Shown here: piece after piece, positions 36,297 through 49,100 of the stretch
Layout: each line of letters starts with the position of its first letter
How positions within the stretch are numbered: position 1 is the first letter of the stretch
Assembly (NCBI GenBank): GCA_965205955.1
Contig: OZ242192.1
Location: 868,001 to 932,000 of the forward strand
Length of the DNA: 64,000 bases
DNA from: G965202915 sp965205955
GTDB taxonomy: Bacteria > Pseudomonadota > Gammaproteobacteria > Eutrophobiales > Eutrophobiaceae
Direction: 5' to 3'
The notes under the pieces: generated by a model
What the model was told of the DNA's origin: nothing
The model's input: the letters and a program-made list of their open reading frames with translations, nothing else
Database searches by the model: none
Made by a program: the position numbers and the translations under genes

Positions 36297-36642
36297 GACT
36301 CTTTGCCTTGCTAGCGATGACCGTAGTGCAAGCGCCTCCGGTTCGCTAATGGGTGCCTCTCGGGCAGGAAGCGACTCTGGAGGAATTGGATTGGGATTGC
36401 TACGGTCGGCGGGTCGCTCGCCTGGAGGTGGCGGATCGCTCGATCAACCGGATGCTCGTGCAAGCCGGGCATTGCTGGGTCTATCGGCGCTATAGAAAGA
36501 TCCCGCCTTGGGGGCGTTGGAGGCGAAAGCCCGAGCGGCAGGACGCGGCCTGTGGGGCTTGCCCCCCGAGCAGCAGATCCCTCTGTTGTTTGGGGAGCAC
36601 TCAGCGGCTGGTCGTTTCTCGCCAGAGCCGCTTTGCCCGTAG
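36251..36642 (+). pseudogene. thermonuclease-like (SNase fold) gene remnant
   Basis: In one frame a signal-like segment (KAIILGGLGLFALLAMTVV, about 36272-36328) ends at a TAA (36347-36349) and is followed directly by GQEATLEELDWDCYGRRVAR and SINRMLVQAGHCWVYRRYRK, the C-terminal half of a secreted SNase-type nuclease. At 36499 the frame changes, as if one G were lost, and DPALGALEAKARAAGRGLWG continues the family pattern to a TAG at 36640. The central part with the first catalytic residues (usually DGDT and a DAPE-like motif) is missing. An internal deletion, a stop and a frameshift mark it as dead. No start codon is evident; it begins inside the end of the pentapeptide gene. Confidence 0.65.
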
Positions 36643-37024
36643 CGCCTTGGCCAAGCGTGTTGCCAGCGGAGTGCCTGGCGCCAAAAAGCATGCGCAGAAA
36701 CCACTTCAACGCATCGCAATCATCGAGTGGGGCTTGCTCGGCTCACGGGGGTTTGCCTTGGCGCTTCCCCGCTGTGGCGTAGCGGTCGGTACGCCCGATC
36801 CGATGCCGGGAGCGGCCTCTAGCCGTTGCTACCGGACGTGCCGCAAAGGCAAGCCGTGGGGAGTCGGTGGAGGCGCTCCTTGAAGCCCGCTCGGCCTGCG
36901 AACCCCCGACCTGCCCAAACGATCCCGAACAGGGGAAACTGCTATAGAGAGCAGGAAGGAGGGGGGCTAGTGGTTGTTTTGTACCAACACGAGCGTGAAC
37001 GGCTAGAAATTTTCATACAAGGGG
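36643..37024. other. non-coding or degraded stretch before the second giant gene
   Basis: About 380 bases without a convincing gene. An open plus frame ends in CYRTCRKGKPWG, faintly like a Cys-rich CxTCxKGKPCG motif with one Cys replaced, then shifts. It could be more of the nuclease remnant or of another lost gene. The composition is coding-like (GC-rich) up to about 36900. Nothing further can be supported. Confidence 0.35.
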
Positions 37025-37053
37025 TTGACAAGCGGTCCGCAACCTGCTATAAT
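37025..37053 (+). promoter_or_regulatory. consensus sigma-70 promoter of the second giant gene
   Basis: TTGACA (37025-37030), a 17-base spacer, and TATAAT (37048-37053). All twelve core bases match consensus. The start of transcription would fall near 37060, about 65 bases before the ATG at 37127. AGAGGA (37114-37119) is the ribosome-binding site. Confidence 0.8.
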
Positions 37054-37126
37054 ACTCTCATAATGGTGACTGAAGTTGCCCGGATAAGAACCGAATTAGA
37101 CTACCACTTTTTAAGAGGATGACTTG

Positions 37127-40100
37127 ATGACTGAAGCAACCTTGCCCAACAGGAATGGTACCCACCGAAAAGATAACCGGCTGCACAAGCGGCAGGGGAA
37201 CCTCATGCTGAAACGACTGACCGCGCTGTTGCTGTTGTCGGTGGCAACATTCGCCCCGATGCCGGCGGTGTCGCAGACCGACCCCTGCGATGGCGCCCTC
37301 GACTGGACCGGCATCACGCCGGACTGCCTCTCGCCCGGCGACCCCTACCGCATCCTGTTCGTCACCAGCAACACAAGGGATGCCCAAAGCGGCAATATCG
37401 CCGACTACAACACCTTTGTTCAGAACGCCGCCGACGGCGTCACCGGCACCCCATTCGCCAGCATTACCTTCCGTGTCCTCGGCTCCACCAGTGCTGTGAA
37501 TGCGCGCGACAACACCGGCACCACCGGTGCCGGCGACGGCATTCGGATCTTCTATTACCGGGGCCGCAAGGTAGCGGACAGCTACACCGACTTCTACGAT
37601 GGGACTTGGGATACCAACGAGCCGAGACATCAGGATGGCATGGTCAGAGTCGCCGGCGGCGGTTTCGACGCTTTTATCCTCACAGGCACCAATAATGACG
37701 GCGCCACTGGCGCTACGTTAGGAACTGCTACTGGGGTGGGAACAGGCGATTCACAAACCACTGGCAGTCCTCTGAGCAACGCTAATAGAACTGGGCCCGG
37801 TGCCTCTCAGTCTTTCTACGGCCTCTCCGAAGTCCTGACGCCGCCCAGCAACCCGGCGTTCGACGGCGCGGCGAGCATAGATCCGCAGGTCTACACCGTC
37901 GGCACGCCCATTACCACGCTGCCCCTGCCCGAAGCCGCCAACGGCAACGGCGTGTTGACCTACACCATAGCCCCGACCCTGCCCGACGGCCTGACCCTGG
38001 GCGGCGCGAACGGTAACGTCCTGTCCGGCACACCGGAGCTGGGGACGGAACGAACCATCACCGACTACACCTACATGGTGAGCGACGCGGACGCCAATAC
38101 CGACCCCATCGACACCGATACCATCGACTTCACCATCACCGTCAACGCGGCGACGACGCCGACCATCTTCGGCGACCTGATCGGCTTTATTGCCGAGGAC
38201 GCCATTCCGAACACCATTAGCGGCACGGTGCGTATTGCCGCCGCGAGCGGCACGACCATGTTCACCGCGCAAACCGCCGCCGACAGTACCTATGGCAGTT
38301 TCACGCTGACACCGGACCCCAGCAACGACGATAGGGCAACCTGGACCTACACACTCGACAACGACAACAGCGCCGTCAACGCCCTCGCCAGTGAGACCGA
38401 TACCCTGACGGACACCTTCACCATCGCCGCCGCCGGCGTGACCGATGATGCCAACGTCACCATCACCATCACCGGCGCCGATGACGCCCCGACCGCCGTC
38501 ATCGCCGAAGGCCCCACTCTGACGGTGGACCGCGGGGATACGGTAACCTTGACCAGCACCGGCAGCAACGACCCGGAAAGTGCAATTGCCTCCTACCGCT
38601 GGCGGGTGGTTGCCAACGGCAACCCGTCCCTTTCTCTTGGGGCGTCCAGCACCCGGACCAACACTATATCTTTCACCGCTCCAAACGTGGCTACCACAGA
38701 TGACTACACCATCGGACTGATCGTGAATGACGGCACAGTGAACTCGGCGGAAGCGACCATTATAGTGACGGTCGTCAACCCGGCGATCCCGTCCATCACA
38801 ATCGCCGCCGACACTTCCCCGGTAACCGAGGGCACGGCGGCTGCATTCACACTGACGGCGGACCCTGCTCCGGGGACGGATCTGATTGTGACCGTTACCG
38901 TCACTGACTCGGGCAACTTCATTGCCGGTGCAGCGCCGACGACGGTAACGATTACCGCCAGCGAGACGACGGCCATGCTGGAGATACCGACCATGGCCGA
39001 CGTTATTGACGAGGCCAACGGCATGATAACGGCAACGGTGGAGGACGGCACCGGCTACACGGGCAGCGGCAACACAGCCAGCATCACGGTGGATGACGAC
39101 GACACCGCCAACGTCACCGTCTCCGAGACGACCCGCACCGTCGCCGAGAACGGCGGCACGATGACCTACACCATAATGCTCGATACCGAGCCGCTCGGCG
39201 ATGTCACCATTACCCCGGTAAGCGACGCTACCCTGGTGGCAACGGTATTGCCGATGTCGCTGACCTTCACCCCGTCCAACTGGAACACGGCACAGACCGT
39301 CACCGTGACCGGCGTGAACGACGACGATGTGAACACCACCGCCCGCACTGCGACCGTGAGCCATACGGCTGCGAGCACAGCCGACTCCATCTATGAGGGC
39401 TTGGACGTAGTAAACGTGGTCGTCACCGCCACCGATGACGACGCACCGCCGGGCCCGACCATCATAATCGCCGCCGATACTTCCCCGGTAACCGAGGGCA
39501 CGGCGGCTGAATTTACCCTGACGGCCTCGCCAGTGGCGCCGGCGGGCGGGCTGACGGTCACCGTCTCCGTCACCGAGACCGGCACGTTTATCGACGGCAC
39601 ACCGCCGCCGACGGTGACGATTGCCGCCAGCGCCGCAACGGCGACGTTGACGGTGGCCACGACCGACGACAATATAGACGAGATAGACGGCGCGGTAATG
39701 GCGCTGCTGACGGCGGGCGTCGGCTACATGGTCGGCACCAGTAGCACAGCCAGTGTCGCAGTGAATAATGACGACGACGCCAACGTTGCCGTCTCCGAGA
39801 CGACTCGCACCGTCGCCGAGAACGGCGGCACGATGACCTACACCATAATGCTCGATACCCAGCCGACCGGCGATGTCACCATTACCCCGGTAAGCGACGC
39901 TACCCTGGTGGCAACGGTATCGTCGGCGCTGACCTTCACCACGGCCAACTGGAACACGGCACAGACCGTCACCGTCACCGGCGTGAACGATGATGGCCCC
40001 GGCGCCCGCACTGCGACCGTGAGCCATACACCTGCGAGCGCGGACGACTCTATCTATGAGGGCTTGACCGTAGCAAACGTGGTCGTCACCGCCACCGATG

Positions 40101-43100
40101 ACGACGGCGCCGCGGCCCTGCTGGAGGCGGTGTCTCCGACTACGCTGGGCGCAAGGAGACTGAACTCCTCTACCAACAGAGCCACGGTGCGGGTAACCCT
40201 GATGAACACCGAGTATGTGGACGCTGCAGATTTGAGCGGGGACGACTTCATGCTGACGGATACCGTGGACGGGGATGTGACGGTGGAGTCTGCTGTCATC
40301 CGCGACAGCGCCACGGTGGCCACGCTGACGCTGGGGCATAGCGGCGGGATTAGCGACGACGGCACGGTGAGTGTAACGGTACTCGATTCCGCCCACACCG
40401 GCAGCGGCGATCTGCCTGCCGTCAGTCTGCTTATAGACGCCACGGCCCCGACCGTGAGCACTGTGGCCTTCAGCACCACCGGCCCCTATGGTTTGGGTGA
40501 TAACATCGAGGTGACGATTACCTTCAGCGAAGACGTCTTTGTGGAAGGAACAAACCCGAATGCCCTCCTGAACAACATCGGCGGCAGATTCGGAGTGGCT
40601 GCGCCCTACCTCAGCGGCGAAGGCAGCAACACACTGGTATTCCGTTACACGGTAGGGGGGGCAAGCGATGACAGTCCGAGCGGGGTGGACATACGATCAA
40701 GAGCACTGTTTGGTGGAGGCGGCCTTATTCGGGACGCAGCCGGCAACAATGTGGTGCGCGACCCCTCTAATAGTCAAATAATCGGCGGCACCGACCAGCG
40801 GATAGATCCCAGCATGGGCGCGTCGCCGTCCATCACAATCGCTGCTGATACTTCCCCGGTGACCGAGGGCACGGCGGCTGCATTCACGCTGACGGCGGAC
40901 CCTGCTCCGGCCGGGGACCTGACGATTACCGTCTCCGTCAGCCAGACCGGCACATTTATCGAAGGCGTGGCGCCGACGACGGTGACGATTGCCGCCGCCG
41001 CAACCACAGCGGCACTGATGGTGGCCACGACCGACGACGATATCGATGAGGCAGCCGGCGAGGTGACGGCGACGGTGGAGGACGGCACCGACTACACGGT
41101 CGGCACCGGCAACACAGCCAGTGTCACGGTGAATGATGACGACACCGCCGGCGTCACCGTTGACCCGCTGGCGCTTACGGTTGACGAAGCGGGTAGCGGC
41201 ACCACGGCCGACTACACCCTGGTACTCGACACCGTGCCGACGGCCGATGTCACCATTGCCGTTGCGAGCGACACCGACACGGCGGCAACCGTATCGTCGG
41301 CATCGCTGACCTTCACCCCGGCCAACTGGAACACGGCACAGACCGTCACCGTCACCGGCGTGAACGACGATGTCCCCGGCGACCGCACTGCGACCGTAAC
41401 CCATACGGCTACCAGCGCGGACGGCAACTATGAGGGGGCAGCCATAAACATAGCGTCTGTGACCGTCACCGTAACCGATGACGACGCAGTAGCAGCAGGC
41501 GTTACCGTCGACCCGATGACACTCTCGGTTCTCGAAGCGGACGGCACGGCCGACTACACCCTGGTACTCGACACTGCGCCGACGGCCGATGTCACCATTG
41601 CCGTTGCAAGCGACACCGTCACGGCGGCAACCGTATCGTCGGCATCGCTGACCTTCACCCCGGCCAACTGGAACACGGCACAGACCGTCACCGTCACCGG
41701 CGTGAACGACGACGTTGATAACCCCAGCGACGAACGCACTGCGAGCCTAAGCCATACGGCTGCGAGCGCGGACGGCGACTATGACGGGGGAGCCATAACC
41801 ATAGCGTCTGTGACCGTCACCGTAACCGATGACGACGACGCCGGCGTCACCGTTGACCCGATGGCGCTTACGGTTGACGAAGCGGACGGCACGGGCACCT
41901 ACACCCTGGTACTCGACACCGTGCCGACGGCCGATGTCACCATTGCCGTTGCGAGCGACACTGACACGGCGGCAACCGTATCGTCGGCATCGCTGACCTT
42001 CACCCCGGCCAACTGGAACACGGCACAGACCGTCACCGTCACCGGCGTGGACGACTCCGATGTGAACACCCCCGACCGCACTGCGACCGTGACCCATACG
42101 GCTACGAGCACGGATGGCGACTATAACACGGTGCCCATAGCAAACGTGGTCGTCACCGCCACCGATGACGACGGCGTTGTTGTCCCCTCGGCCCTGCTGG
42201 CCGCCGTCACTCCGCTGGGCGAAAGGAGTCTGCGCAGTTCCACGGATACGGTGACGGTAACGGTAACCCTGATGAACACCATGTACGTGCCCGAAGTAGA
42301 CCTGGACATGACCGACTTCATGCTGACGGATGACGTAGCCGGAGATGTGACGGTATCTATGGTCACCCGCACCAGCGACAGGGTAGCCACGCTCACGCTG
42401 ACCCATGGCGGCGAGGATATTGTCTCGGACGGCACGGTGAGTGTAACGGTACTCGATTCCGCCCACACCAGCGCCGGCGCCCTGGATGCCGGCAGTCTAC
42501 CTATAGACGCCACCGCCCCGACCGTGAGCACTGTAGCCTTCAGCACCGCCGGCCCCTATGGTTTGGGCGCTGACATCGAGATAACGATTACCTTCAGCGA
42601 AAACGTCTTTGTGACCGGAACCCCCAATATCAGACTGGAGGTGGGCAGTAACCGCAATGCGGCCTACAACCGAGGCAGTGGCGGCAGGGAACTGGTATTC
42701 CGCCGCACGGTAGTGGCAGGCGATGGCGATTTGAACAGTCTGACCATAACAAGCAATCTACTGACTGATGGCACTATTCGGGACGCTGCCGGCAACGATG
42801 CGGTGCGCACCTATCCGGGCGGGGTCGACGCCACCCAGCGGGTAGATGCCACCCTGCCGCTACTGTCCACCGCCACGGTAGACGGCGACACACTGACACT
42901 GACTTATAATGAGGCGCTGGACGGCGCCTCCACCCCCCCGGCCAACGGCGACTACGAGGTGATGGCAGGCTCTTCCTCGGTGACCGTCAGCGGCGTAACC
43001 CTCAGCGGCATGGCCGTGACCTTGACACTGACCACGCCGGTTACCGCCGGTCAGACGGTCACGCTGGATTACACCCCCGACACCAACCCGGTACAGGATA

Positions 43101-46100
43101 CCGTCGGCAACGATGCCGTGATGCTGGACGACCAGACGGTGATGAACAACACCCCCGTGGCGCCGTCCATCACGATTGCCGCAGGGACTTCCCCGGTGAC
43201 CGAGGGCACGGCGGCTGAATTTACCCTGACGGCCTCGTCAGCGGCGCCGGTGGGCGGGCTGACGGTCACCGTCTCCGTCACCCAGACCGGCACATTTATC
43301 GAGGGCGTGGCGCCGACGACGGTGACGATTGCCGCCGCCGCAGAAACGGCGACGCTGACGGTGGCCACGACCGACGACAATACCGATGAGGCAGCCGGAT
43401 CGGTGACGGCAACGGTAACGGCGGGCAGCGGCTATATGGTTGGCACCGGCAACACAGCCAGTGTCACCGTCAATGACGACGACGCTGCGCCGACGCTGGC
43501 GATTGACTCGCCGAATGTGGCAGAGGGCAACGCCGGCGATACGCCGACGCTGAGCTACACAGTGACGCTGACCGGGGAGACCGAGCAGGAAGTGACGGTG
43601 GACTATGCGGATACGACCAGTGGCACCGCGACCTCGGGCACCGACTACGAAACGATTACCGCCGGCACGCTGACCTTTGCGCCGGGCACGACCACACAGA
43701 ACATCGACGTAACGGTGATGGGAGACGTGGCTGATGAGGGGGACGAGACGGTCATCGTCAGACTGTCAGGCGAGACCAACGCGACGATTACCACCGCCGA
43801 CGGCACCGGCACGATTACCGATGACGACGGCGCGCCAGTAGCAGGCGTCACCGTCACCCCGGCGACACTCAGTGTCCCCGAAGATGGCGGCACCACGGCC
43901 GACTACACCCTGGTACTCAACACTGCGCCGACGGCCGATGTCACCATTGCCGTTGCGAGCGACACTGACACGGCGGCAACCGTATCGTCGGCATCGCTGA
44001 CCTTCACCCCGACCAACTGGGATACGGCACAGACCGTCACCGTCACCGGCGTGAACGACAACGTTGATAACCCCAGCGACGAACGCACTGCGACCGTCAG
44101 CCATGTGCCTACGAGCACGGATGCCGGCTATGGTTCGGTAGTCATAGCATCTGTGACCGTCACCGTAACCGATGACGACGACGCCGGCGTCACCGTCGAC
44201 CCGACGACACTCTCGGTTCTCGAAGCGGACGGCACGGGCGCCTACACCCTGGTACTCGACACCGTGCCGACGGCCGATGTCACCATTGCCGTTGCGAGCG
44301 ACACCGTCACGGCGGCAACCGTATCGTCGGCATCGCTGACCTTCACCCCGGCCAACTGGAACACGGCACAGACCGTCACCGTCACCGGCGTGAACGACGA
44401 CGTTGATAACCCCAGCGACGAACGCACTGCGACCGTCAGCCATGTGCCTACGAGCGCGGACGCCGGCTATACCTCGGTGGTCATAGCATCTGTGACCGTC
44501 ACCGTAACCGATGACGACGACGCCGGCGTCACCGTTGACCCGCTGGCACTCATGGTTCCCGAAGCGAGCGGCACCAGCACCTACACCGTGGTACTTGATA
44601 CCCAGCCGATCGGCAATGTCACCATTACCCCGGAGAGCGGCGACACCATGACGGCCACGGTATCCGGGGCGCTGACCTTCACCACGACCGACTGGAGCAC
44701 GGCACAGACCGTCACCGTCACCGGCGTGGACGACTCTGATGTGAACACCCCCGCCCGCACTGCGACCGTGAGCCATACACCTGCGAGCGCGGACGACCCC
44801 ATCTATGCAGGGTTGACCATAGCGTCTGTGGTCGTCACCGCCACCGATGACGACGGCGTTGCTGTCCCCTCGGCCCTGCTGACCGCCGACACTCCGCTGG
44901 GCGAAAGGGATCTGCGCCGTTCCACGACGAATACGGTGACGGTGATGGTAACCCTGATGAACACCATGTACGTGCCCGAATTAGACCTGGACATGAGCGA
45001 CTTCACGCTGACGGATGACGTAGCCGGAGTTGTGACGGTATCTATGGTCACCCGCACCAGCGACAGGGTAGCCACGCTCAGGCTGACCCATGGCGGCGAG
45101 GATATTGCCTCGGACGGCGAGCTGAGCGTAACGGTACTCGCTACCGCCCACACCGGCACCGAAATCCTGGATGCCGGCAGTGTGCCGATAGACGCCACCG
45201 CCCCGACCGTGGCCGTGAACGGTGTGGGCTTCAGCACCACCGGCCCGTATGGTTTGGGCGGTAACATCGAGGTGACGGTTATCTTCAGCGAAAACGTTTT
45301 TGTGAATGAAACAACCCCGAATGCCCTCCTGGACATCGGGAGCAGAGCCTCAGTGGCTGCGGCCTACGACCGAGGCAGTGGCAGCAACACACTGGTATTC
45401 CGCTACACGGTAGTGGCAGGCGATGACGCTCCCGCTCCGCCCGGGGCGCAAATACGATCAAGTACACTGTCTCTTGGAGGCGGCATTATTCGGGACGCAG
45501 CCGGCAACGATGCGGTACGTACCGGCACTAATACTTCAATAAACGGCGGCATCAACCAGCGGGTAGATGCCGCCCTGCCGATGCTGTCCACCGCCACGGT
45601 AGACGGTACCGCACTGACACTGACTTATAATGAGGCGCTGGACGACACCTCCACGACACTCCCGTCCACCGCCGACTACACGGTAACGGTGGACACTGCC
45701 CCGAGGGACGTCAGCGGCGTAACCATCAGCGGCATGACCGTGACCCTGACACTCGCCTCGGCGGTCACCGGCACTCCGGTGGTCACACTGGATTACACCC
45801 CCGGCACTAACCCGGTACGGGATACCATCGGCAACGATGCCGCGATGCTGACCAACCAGGGCGTCAACACTATCGGCGGAACGGTGGCGGTAACCCTGAA
45901 TCCCAACATTGCCGGCGACGATATCGTCAACATTGCCGAGAAGGCGGCCGGCTTTTCTATCAGCGGCACGATGGACTCCGCCGCCACGGGCGTGAGCGTA
46001 ACCATCGGCATCGGCATGGCCCGCACCGCCACACTGAACAGCAGCAGTGCCACCTGGACGATTTCCATTTCTGCCGACGACGGCGATATCACCGGCACCA

Positions 46101-49100
46101 GCGTGAACGTAGTAGTTACCGCCATGCTGTCGGACGGCACTATGGGCACGGTGACCCGTCCGCTGACCGTGGACCTGGTGTTGCCGATGGCCACCTATGC
46201 GGCACCGACATCACTGACGGTCGGCACGGCCATCACCATCATGCCGAGCACCACGGCTACGGACATAGTCAGCTATGCCGTGCAAGGCTTCGCCCTGCTG
46301 CCGGGCCTGACCCTGGCCAGCGATGGAGTCATCAGCGGCGCCCCGACCACGGCGAACACTTTCACGGCGCCGGTGAACATCCGCCTGACCGACGGGGCTG
46401 GCAACCCGGCCACTGTGGAGATTATCTTCCCGGCGGTGGGCATGGGCAGCCAGATGCTGAGCGGCTTTGACTACACCCCGGCTACGGTAGCGCTGAATGC
46501 CACCCCTCCGACCGTGACGCCGCCCAGTGGCGCACAGACCGGCAGTACGCTGAGCTATACGAGCGGCGATACAAATATATGCACGGTTGATTCCGCCACC
46601 GGCGCCCTGACGCTGGTTGCCACAGGAGACTGCGTCATTACGGTAACGGCCTCGCCGACGAGCAACTACAACGAGGCGACCGATACCTTCACCATTACGG
46701 TGTCTCTGCCGGCAGCGGGCGTCACCGTCACCCCGACGGAACTCACGGTTCCCGAAGATGGCACCACCACGGGTACCTACACCCTGGTACTCGACACTGC
46801 GCCGACGGCCGATGTCACCATTGCCGTTGCGAGCGACACCGTCACGGCGGCAACCGTATCGTCGGCATCGCTGACCTTCACCCCGACCAACTGGAACACG
46901 GCACAGACCGTCACCGTCACCGGCGTGAACGACGACGTTGATAACCCCAGCGACGAACGCACTGCGACCGTCACCCATGTGCCTACGAGCGCGGATGCCG
47001 GCTATACCTCGGTGGTCATAGACTCTGTGACCGTCACCGTAACCGATGACGACGCAGCAGCAGCAGCAGGCATCACCTTCGACCCGCTGGCGCTTACGGT
47101 TGACGAAGCGGGCAGCAACACCTACACCGTGGTACTCGACACCGCGCCGACGGCCGAGGTCACCATTGCCGTTGTGAGCGGTGGCGACACCTCGGCAACG
47201 GTATCGCCGCCATCGCTGACCTTCACCACGACCAACTGGAACACGGCACAGACCGTTACCGTAACCGGTGTGAACAACAATGTAGACTTTGTGTCCGATA
47301 TCGTAATAGGCGTGACCCATACGGGTACGAGCGCGGACAGCAACTATGAAGGGGTGTCGAGGACGCTGGTCGTCACCGTAACCGATGACGACACCGCCGA
47401 CGTTACCGTCTCCGAGACGACCCGCACCGTCGCCGAGAACGGCGGCACGGACACCTACACCGTGGTGCTCAACACCGTGCCGACGGACAATGTCACGATT
47501 ACCCCTGCGAGCAGCGACACCGACGTGGCGATCGTATCGGCAGCGCTGACCTTCACCTTGACCACCTGGGACACGCCGCAGACCGTCACCGTCACTGGCG
47601 TGAACGACAACATTGATAACCCCCCCAGCGACGAACGCACTGCGACCGTGACCCATACACCTGCGAGCACGGGCGACTCCCTCTATGCAGGATTGACCAT
47701 AGCGTCTGTCACCGTCACCGTAGAAGATGACGACGACCTGATCAGCGGGACGGTGGCGGTAAGCCTGGATACCATTTCCGGCGACGATATCGTCAACATT
47801 GCCGAGAGGGCGGCCGGCTTTGACATCAGCGGCACGATGGACTCCGCCGCCACGGGCGTGAGCGTAACCATCGGCACCGGCATGGCCCGCACCGCCACAC
47901 TGAGCAGCACTACCACCTGGACGATTTCCATTTCTGCCGACGACGCGGATATCATCGGCACCAGCGTGAACGTAGTAGTTACCGCCATGCTGTCGGACGG
48001 CACTCCCGGCACGGTGAGCCGTCCGCTGACCGTGGACCTGGTGGCCCCGACGGCGACCTATGCGGCGCCGGGCACGTTGACGGTGGGTACGCCCATCACC
48101 ATCATGCCGAGCACCACGGCTACGGACATAGTCAGCTATGCCGTGTTCAACGGCACCCTGCCACCGGGCCTGACCCTGGCCGAAGACACCGGCGTCATCA
48201 GCGGCATCCCGACCACGGCGAACGCTGCAACGGCGACGGTGGACATCCGCCTGACCGACGGGGCCGGCAACCCGACCGATGTGGAGATTATCTTCCCGGC
48301 GGTGTCTTCGCCGACAGCAGGCGTCACCGTCGACCCGATGGTGCTCACGGTTCCCGAAGATGGCAGCAGCACGGGCGCCTACACCCTGGTACTCAACACC
48401 ATGCCGTCGGCCGATGTCACCATTACCGTTGCGAGCAGCGACACCCTGGCGGCAACCGTATCGTCGGAAACGCTGACCTTCACCACGACCGACTGGAACA
48501 CGGCCCAGACCGTCACCGTCACCGGCGTGAGCGATACTGCCCCCGGCGACCGCACTGTGACCCTAAGCCATACGGCTGCAAGCACGGACAGCAACTATAA
48601 CGGGGTAGCCATAACCATAGCGTCTGTGACCGTCACCGTAGACAATGACGACGCAGCAGCAGGCGTCACCGTCACCCCGACGACGCTCACGGTTTCCGAA
48701 GATGGCAGCGCCCTGGACACCTACACCCTGGTACTCGACACCATGCCGTCGGCCGATGTCACCATTACCGTTGCGAGCAGCGACACCCTGGCGGCAACCG
48801 TATCGTCGGCATCGCTGACCTTCACCCCGACCAACTGGAACACGGCACAGACCGTCACCGTCACCGGCGTGAACGATACTGCCCTCGGCGACCGCACTGT
48901 GACCGTAACCCATACGGCTGCGAGTGGGGACGGCAACTATGAGGGGGTAGCCATAAGCATAGCGTCTGTGACCGTCACCGTCACCGACGATGACGCAGGC
49001 CCCAACTTTACCTTTACGGAAACCGGCGGTACTACCATCGTGGCCGAAATGGGCGGCACCGACACCTACACCGTGGAACTCGCTACCCAGCCAACGGCCG

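Noticed and set aside
36643..36960. A coding gene in the GC-rich stretch before the second giant gene (frame 36353-36883)
   Set aside because: The first part is the frameshifted nuclease remnant and the rest shows no family pattern or start signal.
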